64,000 nucleotides of DNA from Rhodoplanes sp. (GTDB lineage: Bacteria; Pseudomonadota; Alphaproteobacteria; Rhizobiales; Xanthobacteraceae): the NCBI RefSeq assembly GCF_013377085.1, contig NZ_JACAAX010000005.1, forward strand, positions 1 to 64,000, given 5' to 3'. Below are positions 26,801 to 32,510 of the stretch, piece after piece; the first letter of the stretch is position 1, and each line of letters starts with the position of its first letter. Below the pieces are notes generated by a model. It saw only the letters and a program-made list of their open reading frames with translations. It did no database searches and was not told where the DNA came from. A program made the position numbers and the translations under genes.

Positions 26801-28208
26801 ATGGAATCCGTGGCTGCCGGCCAAGGGCGCCGACATCACCGTGATGTTCGGCGTCGCCAAGGGCGCCGACTTCGCGGCGCTGCGCGACGCCTATCTGGTC
26901 CCCGGCAGCGCCGCCGCCGTGCTCGGGCGCTACAGTGCGGTGCTCGACGACTGGATGAAGAAGAACGCGGCCGACGTGCTCCTCCGGCTCTACGGCACGA
27001 CGGACGTCTCCGACGCCCAGGCCTACGACGCGTTCAAGACGCTGCCCGAGCTGCGCCAGCGCATCTTCCTGCTCGGGCATGTCTATTTCGACGAGCTGCA
27101 GGCGGCCGGCGACCCGAACGGCCCGTCCTATCTGCAATATTCGCGCGGCTACACGGCCGTGAACACGCTGTTCCCGGCGGCGCTCGGCTACACGGCCAAC
27201 AATCTGTCCGGCGGCAGCAACGGCGCCAATGCGCTGGTCCCTACCGGCAATCTCGATTTGCGGCTGGCCACCATCCAGACCGAATGGGGCGGCGACATCC
27301 GCATCCTCGGCCCCGGCGGGCGGGTGATCGCCGGCTCGACGGTGCGGACCGACGCGCAGGCGGCACGCCGCACCTATGACGGCTCCCGGCTGTTCTACGG
27401 GAATACCGGACTGGGCGATCTGCCCTCGGCCATCAAGGCGATCCCGGCCGGCTACGAGGGCGTGCTGACGCTGCGCGGCGGCGCCATCTCGACCTTCACG
27501 GACCAGGACTTTTTGCTCAACCAGAGCCGGCTGTTCACCGAGCAGGGCGGCGACATCCTGATGTGGTCGTCGAATGCCGACCTCAATGCCGGGCAGGGGC
27601 CGAAAACCTCGTCGAACTTCCCGCCCGTGCTGGTGAAGATCGACCCGCTCGGCTATGTCCGCGAGGACAAGGTCGGCGCCACCACGGGCGCCGGCATCGC
27701 CGCGCTCCAGGCGACCCCGAAGAGCCCGCGATCGGACGTCACGCTGCTGGCGCCGCGCGGCGCGGTCGATGCCGGCGCGGCCGGCATCCGGGTGTCGGGC
27801 AATCTCAGCATCGCGGCGCTGTACGTCTTCAACGCCTTCAACATCCAGGTGCAGGGCACGACCACGGGCGTGCCGGTCGTCCAGGCCCCGGCCATTGCCG
27901 CCCTGACGGCCGCGACGAGCGCGACGGCGGCGACCCAGAAACTGGCGACGCCCACCCAGGGCAACGGCGGCGACCGCCCCTCCGTCATCATCGTCGAAAT
28001 TCTCGGCTATGGCGGCGGCGAGGGCGCCGAGCCGCCACGCGAGGACAAGCCGAAGCCGCAGTCCGGTCTGTCGCCCGGACTGCGCGTCCAGAACCCGGCG
28101 AGCGCGTTCCAGGTCCTCGGGGCCGGCGAGATGACGATCGACGAGGCGCGCCAGCTCCTCGCCGAACGCCGCTCACAGTCCGGAGACCGGGGCGATGGCG
28201 CTCGCTGA
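14832..28208 (+). CDS. giant filamentous-haemagglutinin-type exoprotein (TpsA-like)
   Basis: About 4458 residues from the ATG at 14832 (gcgagg site upstream); an in-frame ATG at 14787 adds 15 residues without signal character. Residues 1-39 are a long, basic signal peptide ending AGAVHA. Residues about 125-330 form a TPS (haemagglutination activity) domain, with SWQSFNVG and VLVINQNGIVFGAGAQVNV, an NPNG-like box read as NQNG. The body is thousands of residues of Gly/Ala/Thr-rich strand-turn repeats (GG.I.I.AG) typical of a parallel beta-helix. Near 4150-4350 is a DUF3739-like region (GGDILMWSSNADLNAGQGPKTS, GAVDAGAAGIRVSGNLSIAA). Such proteins are exported by a TpsB pore and act in adhesion, biofilm or competition. 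No toxin-like tip and no TpsB are seen. Residues about 3107-3380 have unusual codon use. Confidence 0.88.
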   Translation: MSATLCSRPEPVRCRSVRRGILLAGVSAVTLLAAGAVHAGDLRSGFTGVSPVAAATAAQAATSAQASAAARQSMESLARATQALKAMRDAQSAANALARSAAGTVPNGLVPGGLMPVANPNSTTDGLTAWVGAAMPTQSTGAGGAVDVTVRQTQSNAILSWQSFNVGRATTLTFDQQGNPSWIALNRIVGTAAPSQILGSIKADGTVLVINQNGIVFGAGAQVNVNALIATSLDVGRVADFTANTVRTIAQRNQEFLDYGLLGYADSNSGAGVTFSTTSAAKIGTNPFSYPNSGSVRVENGAKITSGDGGYILLAAPNVTNAGHLVSTDGQVILAAGDSLTLTRATGASDSADPGIRGFFASVGDLTSSTKSVVNLATGLIESPRGSILMTATVSKGNGAVVNAGGLFSTTGVSRNGAIEILGASVEIAPGSVLSILPDDNGETIPQDQTSLAAFKRSQVVISGSYDNASGLAPTTVGGPALIDIGANALVYVPSGNVTIGVSAGQYTGLGSPAGSRVFVDTGAVIDVSGLQNVPIPASRNTIDIKVTTNDLADTSAYRNSFLYGTTVTVDPRLSGVRSDGVAWIGSPLINATSYYQQVGVSAAELMTRGGNVTLGAASFVAGSGAAAMAPNVILKPGAVVNVAGGWVTYQAGVVHTTRLIDASGRIVDIGKADPNATYVGVYDGSAVKHAHWGVTDTFTNLLRPGGTYQAEYTEGRDAGSLALVGSAAAFDGTLLAEAFAGVRQIAAGTKGTGTASVYGDSRAVQAAPSQLPAGGYLLVQAQGIGGAGAFGGDIVVVPASDYQANTAGLRYGQVLQVAADGSVTIPTRDPASYLSAEQMSTIRLSDALLSGSGLAAVSLGTSGNVTVPKRATVSLAAGGVFTVLAGRKITIDGTVSVPSGQIALTTYDSNFGITGGSVFAPSAAQIGDHDIVVDGTLSVAGRWVNDFGADAAGMAGPGWLDGGSITLYAAPRVTQGIAGATTTADLSGSILINHGALLDLSGGGRVDRNGKLNLSAHGGNLSLYAETSWFEIASWVNLGLEGTLSGFRITGQTYSSKSNGIQPFLQINPDTINARVSIDAYAIRAQGFAGGGTFTLTTPEFAFSDDTASTASAKATRLPLSFFSSAGFSSYKITSYKTDLFTNPFNNGLGGTDAILATQTLTVGVGQTLNLVQSVLPAQTAAQLTALRALGTGGDLFSVLTPGVPADAYDQKPVSLTLGGLLELHVAQGGSVTGAAGASLGISALFNEGTIRLPGGTIVQQTILPPLYTIAGTLGIRALSDAFTINPDGSISEATLSKVAGLTNAQLAGAGSPAGQTHPIYELGLLDPGEGIRLASGSVTDLSGVSLRNPDAVGSLGQPIVTGRIVAGGTLATLPVAALTGQTLFRAALLSPYLDLSVETSVQNGTTTTALGVVQAGRSLVVAPGAVVDLSGTSDLYEQPVVGGTLGRAGATVATPVWSDAGTLSAGAGATLTGAIIKAVGGAAQAEGGTLVMLDPVLTQHDPATPAANLVSADMITAAGFTTLVALGSVSNAGDATITLGRAFFLESRPVVATGSTISPELNMPTIKTGGGTLTIDAPYVALVSPFETMTTPALGAPGSGRVVFDAEAIDVTGTVLIDRSVGSATFNASGDIRLTGVVPYVTTTTPTLTGRLAANGDLAFTAAQLYPTTGSSFAITTTGTSSPSTSNGGLITFARAGDAVPVAPYSAGGNLTVEAANIVQGGVIRVPLGTLTLGGSSATVFAPATQNLTLAAGGITSVSANGLVIPYGTTTDQTEWYFAPTATDALAAPPQKLLGLSGRNISIQAGATVDLTGGGDVYAYEFVPGTGGSRDVLNRLNPDAYTSRTGTQYPDGRQVYAIVPGLSSNPVAAYDPIYSAGYGSLSSVTGAGTRVWLDGGNGLSAGWYTLLPAQYATLPGGLRVVEMTGAGTIAAGTTARLLDGSVLTTGRYGSALSGAAQSAQRVFEVMPRDVIDAKSKITLTTGNSYFATLAAHAGAVVPRLPLDAGRLVVNASATLEVDTVASTTAAAGGRGAQVDITGPSIDILASLAGAPADGALHITAASLSNLNADSLLVGGTRTDNADGTTTLLVAAQTLLLANDAGSPLKAGEILLAATGTLTLADGAAVTATGTLSDRRTGAYKIGSDTVAGTGALVRVANGPQRLVARTNAATTARLAVGAATLDGTAVMFDSSGADTIDPGLVLRNAKYVALGAPRIGFGANPASYNGLVVTDALVATLTGSGAALTVRSQSSIDFAAGTYNFADIGFDAAALSGLDNGDVVISGNTVSLGNAGAAGTVCTTCSAGTGTLAIAAKDIVFTGGAMATVASKLTTSVPVKLAADTTVMLPAGTVIVTGTLNGQNVTATLRAPTAIIVPAGTALTATGGTGFVLPDGADGTVAAGSTVTFAGLTLSLPAGSSYYFPNGFSSTSGAGSFGLITAVTTTVPVGTQTVLAADATAQATSFFRGVTLAASNGVFAQGAGSALSVGAAPLTIHTPYLGDRATALASGATAAIPDLTLTSAAAVTIDTLRVGARPVVAGIPGSDIAISGQSVSVAGTDIRATAGRLLISSATGIALSGGAILEAPGYTARFGDSADPVYADAAGGAVTLAAKAGAISLGDATLSVGGGTGNAGTLTLSVPNGAIDLGTATLNGTGGPNGAGGTFALDTSGNVDLVALNTRVGAFGFTGGFNVHTDAGNLVLAAGQRLRSGSVNLTADGGFVDIAGTIDTSGVNGGDVALYGRAGVRLASSAVINAYATGYAADDTRQAKAGNVTLGTDFVTSSINSDGSVSGSSGAISIARGAVIDVAAKRPGDRLVPYYLNGAKYYHYVEGDVGGTLTLRAPVTGTGGNRTVAITVDDASSVRGASAVNLVGFQRWDLGKVADSTLYTGVTRVGTTVTLDVSAGLDTANTDGTLTTVAGINFLGDKGNGAVTTVVDFVQGFALSAGSYGGLGGLASLPTFHAQPGIDLTYAGNVTLASNWNLGAGIVNQTAAVAGNAMAYNAGLLKNTVVTGQEANLLLNYTQMLYRVDGRITGEPAVLNLRAGGTLDLKGSITDGFFTFRDQTDPAYLNKLGTSVGSVGLTVQGGCSGLTSGVCKVLTEWSAFTAVSGNPSSYLAVTFSPGVNSFNYLATPSAAVVNAPPYNAAANSPAALGSFPSGTGAGTSSVANGGDPIGSAVVFPLLDSSGRVARSTSYDLVAGADVVTGGIAAPSADPSRTAAATTANLIVEGLSSYTYARNTGSSISGVDSSVLYIDGNATFGAATKPATTDGTVAVDQWITRLQASVAGANVKSTGAAELILNSASSSGTAFTQYIDSLFVSFATARGLTQLTTAGTVPNSSNYKYYYAKPYFQYVMSVSTLNDFLTNYIKPNAATIASYFTYTPPAAGTTTQPVTAYTKSLVRTGTGNITLAATGNIDLTNGPVTMIGGYQVGGTSVYTAGHPVVAATSIVADPETGQLVAINLANALPTSNNLAAASSYAYGISTTATAPSAWSGVLVADPVALEGGGAITVSAGADVLGRRDAWLQVSGGLAWTGSNAEPWRIGATGANTYAAINPQVFTGGVATLGGGNIAITAGRSVSDLAVVATDSLATATATGAGVSTKAIAAFGGGDVTIAAGGNIFGGRVDVASGAGLITAGGDITANGRIPSNLGLLNLLRLYMSDATIDIEAGGSLTLQGVAALGPKKFESNSADNTVIMNNLAASTFYSDRAALSLAANGSVTVTNRDDYLLTYSAGAITPGGQQAVYPGSLRAVALTGDLAPVAGGAYTAKAILLAPSPAGQLSLYAGGDIAASTIAMLDTDPGWLPGALSSFQGSYTVGIGAITSGTALAFPAVLPSTSDITKRQQHAKTITHANDPEPVRIYAGGDIGGASGGVILSVPKQARVFAGEDIVNMMFFGQNLASTDITRIVAGRDITATTVLTKPGGANGIGTPEPALQGNTFVIGGPGDFTIEAGRDLGPFLNSATVTSSGKTVSYGGGILSIGNEWNPWLPAKGADITVMFGVAKGADFAALRDAYLVPGSAAAVLGRYSAVLDDWMKKNAADVLLRLYGTTDVSDAQAYDAFKTLPELRQRIFLLGHVYFDELQAAGDPNGPSYLQYSRGYTAVNTLFPAALGYTANNLSGGSNGANALVPTGNLDLRLATIQTEWGGDIRILGPGGRVIAGSTVRTDAQAARRTYDGSRLFYGNTGLGDLPSAIKAIPAGYEGVLTLRGGAISTFTDQDFLLNQSRLFTEQGGDILMWSSNADLNAGQGPKTSSNFPPVLVKIDPLGYVREDKVGATTGAGIAALQATPKSPRSDVTLLAPRGAVDAGAAGIRVSGNLSIAALYVFNAFNIQVQGTTTGVPVVQAPAIAALTAATSATAATQKLATPTQGNGGDRPSVIIVEILGYGGGEGAEPPREDKPKPQSGLSPGLRVQNPASAFQVLGAGEMTIDEARQLLAERRSQSGDRGDGAR

Positions 28209-28237
28209 CCGGACAGACCGCGACCTGAACGCAGGTC

Positions 28238-28459
28238 GTGCCTGTTCTCTCCCCCTCCGGGACGTATGTCTGTGTCGAGTGCTTGCGCCGCGGTCACCAC
28301 GGAACCATGGATGGCAACATGTTGGTCCGGTGCGGGCTGCCGGCAGACGTGAGCCTGGCACAGCTGTCACGAATGCTCATCTGTCAGGTCTGCGGCAGTC
28401 GGGCCCACGAAGGCGTTCCGCAGCGCAGAAGATCTAGCGACATTTCTGGCGGGGCGTAA
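28238..28459 (+). CDS. small zinc-ribbon-like protein
   Basis: A 73-residue frame from a GTG 30 bases after the giant gene. It contains two CxxC pairs: VCVECLRRGHHGT near the start, and LICQVCGSRAHEGVPQRR near the end. The second half (LAQLSRMLICQVCGSR) has the layout of short rhizobial zinc-ribbon proteins. Because the start is GTG, the ribosome site is poor and the protein is small, the call is tentative. Co-transcription with the giant gene is possible. Confidence 0.4.
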   Translation: MPVLSPSGTYVCVECLRRGHHGTMDGNMLVRCGLPADVSLAQLSRMLICQVCGSRAHEGVPQRRRSSDISGGA

Positions 28460-29186
28460 GACGATGCATCCGCTCGTTGCGAGAGGGCCCTACAGGGGGC
28501 GGCTGCAGGCTTTCGGAGGCTTCCGCCGCGTCGGAGTCGGTGGAGGTCTCGACGCGCCCCTGGGCGGAGACGGCAGCCCGGCCGCATTGCTTCGCAACGC
28601 CTCGGGCAAGTGCTCGTCAGAACGGTCTGACGGCCAAGCCACCAAGAGCGCCAGTGGACCGCCGCCCAATAGGGCCGCCGAGAGGGACGGGGAACTGTTC
28701 GCCTTGCCAGTCCAGCCCGTAGCCCCTCATTGAATTAGCTGGCTATTTATGGGGCACTCCGGGGTGCTGATCCCGGCGGTCAGACCGTGAGTGTCATCGA
28801 GCAACAGGGGCATTCTGATGTCTCACTAAAACTTCACCCCCAACCTGCTTCAGCCCTTGCAGCCCCAAACCATCGATCCGTCTGAGTGGCCCCGATCCAC
28901 GCCGAAAGAACAATTCAACGAAGCTCTTAGCTTCATTCCAGGCTGGACCATTGGTCTCTCGCGCGGCCGCCCTTGAGCCGGGCCCCCGTCCACCGCAGGA
29001 GGCTGTGCACGAGCACGACGAGCCGGAAACTCGGGACCGCCCGCTCAAAACGGTCGAGACGTTTGCACGGACTCATCGGCTGCCCCCACCCTCTATCCGC
29101 GCTTTGATTGCGACCAGGTGAGCGCCGAGCCGAAGCGGGAGGCGGCCGACCGGGTGGTCGGTTGGGGGTAGACTTCGAGCGGTCGG
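28460..29186. other. region without recognisable gene
   Basis: About 730 bases inside the element. Several frames of 60-90 codons run on both strands but none has a plausible start, ribosome site or family resemblance. Minus-strand frames at 28794-29196 look like fragments rather than a gene. It could be the scar of an older insertion at the boundary between cargo and replication module. Confidence 0.4.
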
Positions 29187-29828
29187 TCATGCCCAAAGCC
29201 CTCTAGCTCGCCAAGTGATCATCAAATCGGCGATGGGGTCGTCGGCCGGCGGAAGCTCGGTGTCGAGCCCGGCGAGGCTGCGTGCCGCTCGGGCGTTGGC
29301 CTGGCGGCGGAGCGTGTCGGCAAACTCATCACGAAGGTCGGGCGAAGTTGCTATCCGGTCTGCCAGAGCGCCGATGCTGGCCACCGCCCGTTCTCGCGCA
29401 GCGGCGCGCCGCTCGGCCGCCGTCGCGGCGAGGTCGGCCTCGACCGCGGCCCGAAGCCCTGAGATCTGCTCTCCCGGCCACAACTCTTCGGAAAGGCGGA
29501 CCGCGTCGATCTCGGACGACTTCACGTCGTGCACGGCCAGCGGCGGGCGCGAGCGCGCGAAGGCACCGAGAATCTCGGCGCGGGCGGCGACGGCCTCCTG
29601 CTCGGTGTCGGCCTCGACGTGGACGATGTCGGCCCGGCACCCGTGGCCGGCCTCCGACGAGAAGATGTCGAAGTGCCAGACGCGGGCCCTGGTGCCATCG
29701 GAGGGCCGCCACACCAGCGGGCCGACCACTAAATGCGGGCTGTCGGTACTGGCGATAAGACCACGGACAATCTGGTCCGGGGTCGTCTCTCGGGGTGCAT
29801 AACGGGTGAAGTCCTCGTGTTCGGTCAT
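29187..29828 (-). CDS. hypothetical protein of the replication module
   Basis: A 213-residue protein of unknown function (MTEHEDFTRYAPRETTPDQIV...). The first 100 residues look like a compact alpha/beta domain (VVGPLVWRPSDGTRARVWHFDIFSS). Residues about 125-195 are long Ala/Arg-rich helices (LAATAAERRAAARERAVASIGALADRI), a likely coiled coil. No signal peptide or membrane segment. It is the last gene of the minus-strand block that begins with the Toprim protein, 18 bases after the small gene at 29847. Confidence 0.6.
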   Translation of the reverse strand: MTEHEDFTRYAPRETTPDQIVRGLIASTDSPHLVVGPLVWRPSDGTRARVWHFDIFSSEAGHGCRADIVHVEADTEQEAVAARAEILGAFARSRPPLAVHDVKSSEIDAVRLSEELWPGEQISGLRAAVEADLAATAAERRAAARERAVASIGALADRIATSPDLRDEFADTLRRQANARAARSLAGLDTELPPADDPIADLMITWRARGLWA

Positions 29829-29846
29829 GTCTGTTCCTCTAGGTGA

Positions 29847-30077
29847 TCAGATTTCGACTACGAGCGCCGCGCCGGCCGTGATCCCGGCGAGATCCGCCGC
29901 GACGCGGTCACGGCCTCGCCGGTAAGCTGCAGCTCGCGCCGCGGAAGTCGACGACGGGAAGTCGGGGGACGACTCGGCGACCCCGTGCAGGGGGATACCG
30001 GGGTCGGTTTCGGAGCGGTGGAAGTCCGTCAACCGACGCGAAAAGTTCGCACCAGGGCGAGGCGTTTCGGCTGGCAT
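29847..30077 (-). CDS. small hypothetical protein
   Basis: A 76-residue protein (MPAETPRPGANFSRRLTDFHRSE...) from the ATG at 30075-30077, chosen because a gggagag ribosome site lies just before it; the frame is open 24 codons further up without one. The C-terminal half is Ala/Arg-rich helix (ARAAAYRRGRDRVAADLAGITAGAALVVEI). Function unknown. It lies between the hexamer cluster at 30125-30220 and the 213-residue hypothetical. Confidence 0.5.
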   Translation of the reverse strand: MPAETPRPGANFSRRLTDFHRSETDPGIPLHGVAESSPDFPSSTSAARAAAYRRGRDRVAADLAGITAGAALVVEI

Positions 30078-30124
30078 AGCTTCTCTCCCGGGGTTGTTGG
30101 GTTGGGTAAGCAAAACCGTCGTCT

Positions 30125-30220
30125 GTCGCACCGTCGCTTCGCGTCGCAAATCGTCGCAAGTGCGACGGGTCTTACTGTCGCGTCGTGTCGCACCTCCTTA
30201 AAAGGTGCGACACATGCGAC
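30125..30220. repeat. GTCGCA/TGCGAC hexamer cluster with hairpin, candidate origin
   Basis: Seven copies of one hexamer within 96 bases: GTCGCA at 30125, 30143, 30153 and 30187, and its reverse complement TGCGAC at 30161, 30206 and 30215. Two of them form a perfect 10-bp hairpin, TGTCGCACCT (30186-30195) / AGGTGCGACA (30203-30212), with a 7-base AT-rich loop. The cluster starts 13 bases after the stop of the RepA-like ATPase gene. Iteron arrays beside replication proteins are typical origins; the hairpin could also serve as terminator for the ATPase gene. Confidence 0.5.
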
Positions 30221-30232
30221 ACCTGCGATAGC

Positions 30233-31393
30233 TCAGGCAGCGGCACGCCAGACGAGGCCGTCCCGCTCACCGATGAGACCTCGGGCCGCAAGGCTGTTCC
30301 GGAGCCTACGGAAGTCCTCCCGTGGGTTCTTGGCCTCGCGATCAAGGTCGCCACGCGCGTAGATCTTGCTCCGCCAATCGTCAGTTCTCACGACGGTGAG
30401 TCCAGGCGGGAGACCGAAGCTAGCGGGGGGCGGGGTGCCGCGATCGATCGCGGCATCCGCCAGTGCTTCGAGGGCGAGCCGCTGTCGATCTGACAGCGAT
30501 CGCCCGGATGACTGCTTTCGAAACGGTCCGTCTACTGCCACCACGACGCACGAAGTGATAGGATCGCCGTCCGCGTCGAAACCTACCGCCACCGGCTCCA
30601 GACGGCTGGCGATCATCTCACCCTCCGGGCCGTCCTTCATCCACTCGACAGTGACCGTGATGTTGTCGGCCGCGTCGCGCTTCGCCGCGAGCTGGGCGTC
30701 GGCAGCTCCGGTGAGGCTGGTGTGACCACGGGGGCGGGTGGTGTCGAGCCCGCAGTGGTGGACGATGACAACAGCGCAACCCAGGGCGTCGCGGATCGCG
30801 TCCGCTGCCGCCACGTAGGCAGCCATGTCCCGATCGTCCGACTCCGACCCGCCGATCGAGCGGTTCAGGGTGTCGATGAAGACGACGGCCGGGTTCTCGC
30901 CGCGGAGTTCGTTCCAAATCGCGTCGACCAACGCGGGTTGGTCCTGCACCAGCTTCATCGGCGAGGCGACGAGGTAGAAAGGAACATCCCGGTGCCGGTC
31001 GGCGAGGTGTCGCGCGCGGAACGCGTCGAGCCGCGGGCCGTAGCCCGACGCACCTTCGAGCGCGCAGTAGACCACGGGGCCGCCCCGGACACGATGGCCG
31101 CGATAGTCCCAGTCCAGTGCGATGTGCAGACCCAGGTCCGTTGCCCAGAAAGATTTCCCGCACTTCGGGGGGCCCCACAGTACCGTGAGGCCGGCCTGCG
31201 GGATGAGTCCCTTCACCACATACCTGGGTTTCGGCGAGGTCTGGATCTCGTCGAAGGGGATCAGCTTGAAGCGCGGGGCGCTCGCATTCCGGCGGTCGCC
31301 GGGAAAAGGCGTCACGTTCGTCATGTCGCACTCGGGCTGCCCTAGCCGCCGGGGTTCTTGGACTTCCATCGTGTACGAGTTCGGATCGACCAT
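30233..31393 (-). CDS. RepA-like AAA ATPase (replicative helicase type)
   Basis: A 386-residue RecA-fold ATPase of the AAA_25/RepA type, as in the RSF1010 helicase and many integrated elements. Walker A is WGPPKCGKSF (about residues 73-82), Walker B is AVVFIDTLNRS, and a conserved HHCGLD...RGHTSLTGAADA follows (sensor region). The C-terminal part (SLSDRQRLALEAL...REDFRRLRNSLAARGLI) looks like a small winged helix. It should unwind or load at the element's origin. Its start overlaps the Toprim stop by one base (TAATG), so the two are coupled. An internal ATG (MTNVTPFPG) 23 codons in is an alternative start. Confidence 0.85.
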   Translation of the reverse strand: MVDPNSYTMEVQEPRRLGQPECDMTNVTPFPGDRRNASAPRFKLIPFDEIQTSPKPRYVVKGLIPQAGLTVLWGPPKCGKSFWATDLGLHIALDWDYRGHRVRGGPVVYCALEGASGYGPRLDAFRARHLADRHRDVPFYLVASPMKLVQDQPALVDAIWNELRGENPAVVFIDTLNRSIGGSESDDRDMAAYVAAADAIRDALGCAVVIVHHCGLDTTRPRGHTSLTGAADAQLAAKRDAADNITVTVEWMKDGPEGEMIASRLEPVAVGFDADGDPITSCVVVAVDGPFRKQSSGRSLSDRQRLALEALADAAIDRGTPPPASFGLPPGLTVVRTDDWRSKIYARGDLDREAKNPREDFRRLRNSLAARGLIGERDGLVWRAAA

Positions 31394-32301
31394 TACGCAG
31401 CCTCCCGCACGACGTCGTTCATGTCAGAGCCAGACTTCACCGGCCGGAGGAGCCGAACCTCTACGCCGGCTCGGTGCCAGCGGTCGGCAACGGTGCCAGC
31501 CGCACACTGACCGTGGCCGTTCTCGTCATGGTCGACCGCGATCCACAAGCATTCGACGCCTGGAAGGACCGGGAGCGCAGCGACTTGGCCAGCCGAGAGT
31601 AGCGGCCAGACGGGCGAGGCCACGAACTCAGGCAAGCGCCGCAGAGACAAAGTGGTTTCGATGCCCTCGCCTACGCCTAGGCATTGGGTCACGTCCGCGT
31701 CCGGCGTGATCTTGACCGCGCCGCCGCCGACAGGGCCGAGCGACAGGCGAGACGCGCCGTCGACCTCGGCCTTGCGACCGTCGAGCGTGATCGCCGTGCG
31801 ATGGATTGCCTTGGGCGCGTCCATGCGCACATCGTGGACCAGCGCCACCATGGCCGGCACGCGTCGGCCTCGGAACGGACAGGCAGGATGAAACCGGATG
31901 GCCTGGCCGGCGGCCTCGGTCGGGAGCGTCAGCCCGCGGTTGGCCAGATATACCTCGACCGGCGTGCCGGCCGGGTGCTGCGCCTGACGCCAAATGGCGA
32001 GCGCCTGCTCGGTCCGTCCTGCGTCCTCAAAACGGACCGGCTCCGGACGCATCCGGTGGATCGCCTGGACGTTCGATTGATCGCGCCGGATCCCGAGCAG
32101 AGCGCGGACATGGTCCCGGCACAGCGCGAAGTCGTCGCCGGCATAGCTGTGGACGACGAACCCGTCAGGCGCCCGGTGATCCAACCGGACCGCGAGAGAG
32201 CGATCCTTCGGGGAATGACCGGGGCCGGGGCAGAGGATTTGTCCGTGGTAGATGTCGCCGCCGAGCGCACGCGCCGCGGCTTCCAGGGCGGCCATCAGCA
32301 T
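31393..32301 (-). CDS. Toprim-domain primase-like protein
   Basis: A 302-residue protein. The N-terminal part (DIYHGQILCPGPGHSPKDRSLAVRL) resembles the zinc-finger/primase-associated module of phage-type primases with only one clear cysteine. The C-terminal Toprim domain has the conserved glutamate in GVGEGIETTLSL and the acidic pair in LWIAVDHDENGHGQ. Such proteins pair with RepA/DnaB-like helicases in satellite elements and prime DNA synthesis. It is the first gene of the block, starting 160 bases inside attR, with a gggggtg ribosome site. Confidence 0.82.
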   Translation of the reverse strand: MLMAALEAAARALGGDIYHGQILCPGPGHSPKDRSLAVRLDHRAPDGFVVHSYAGDDFALCRDHVRALLGIRRDQSNVQAIHRMRPEPVRFEDAGRTEQALAIWRQAQHPAGTPVEVYLANRGLTLPTEAAGQAIRFHPACPFRGRRVPAMVALVHDVRMDAPKAIHRTAITLDGRKAEVDGASRLSLGPVGGGAVKITPDADVTQCLGVGEGIETTLSLRRLPEFVASPVWPLLSAGQVAALPVLPGVECLWIAVDHDENGHGQCAAGTVADRWHRAGVEVRLLRPVKSGSDMNDVVREAA

Positions 32302-32378
32302 GGTGCACCCCCGATCCGCTCGGCCGCGAGCCCCCGATGCTGCGGGCTAATTCGTTCGGCGACAAGGGACAGAATAAT

Positions 32379-32390
32379 CGTTCCAACTTT
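32379..32390 (+). repeat. putative integrase arm site, right end
   Basis: Third copy of CGTTCCAACTTT, 71 bases before attR and in the same orientation as the two copies near attL. Together with them it may define the arm sites that make the integration/excision complex directional. Confidence 0.5.
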
Positions 32391-32460
32391 GCCCCGATTT
32401 GCCGCAGCTTTCGGGGGGGCAAAAATCGGAACACGCATTGTTGTGGCGGTAAAATCCTCG

Positions 32461-32510
32461 GGCCTGTCACGCCGAAGGTCGCGGGTTCGAGTCCCGTCGC
32501 TCCCGCCAGT
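32461..32510 (+). repeat. attR (duplicate of tRNA-Asp 3' end)
   Basis: Exact copy of 9281-9330. It contains only the anticodon-loop-to-CCA part of tRNA-Asp, with no D-arm upstream, so it is not a second tRNA gene. It marks the right end of the element and the original chromosomal sequence resumes after it. Confidence 0.92.

Larger units (their letters stand above)
9281..32510. mobile_element. integrative element in tRNA-Asp, about 23.2 kb
   Basis: Bounded by an exact 50-bp direct repeat (9281-9330 and 32461-32510) whose left copy is the 3' end of tRNA-Asp. A tyrosine recombinase with all catalytic residues lies just inside the left end, followed by an excisionase-like gene. A RepA-like ATPase and a Toprim protein lie just inside the right end. 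I see no relaxase, coupling protein, secretion system, capsid or tail gene, so it is not obviously self-transmissible; in layout it resembles satellite-type integrative elements. Cargo: a serine recombinase, and the STN / sigma / FecR / giant haemagglutinin locus, whose giant gene alone is about 58% of the length. Confidence 0.9.

Noticed and set aside
14832-28208. CDI/contact-dependent toxin (polymorphic toxin tip) at the C-terminus of the giant protein
   Set aside because: The end is a DUF3739-like region and a charged low-complexity tail; there is no VENN-type pretoxin motif and no immunity gene downstream.
28794-29196. Minus-strand frames suspected to be a transposase fragment
   Set aside because: Could not match conserved DDE or IS5/IS3 motifs; kept only as region without gene.
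32461-32508. Second tRNA-Asp gene
   Set aside because: Only the 3' portion is present; no acceptor 5' strand or D-arm precedes it, so it is attR.
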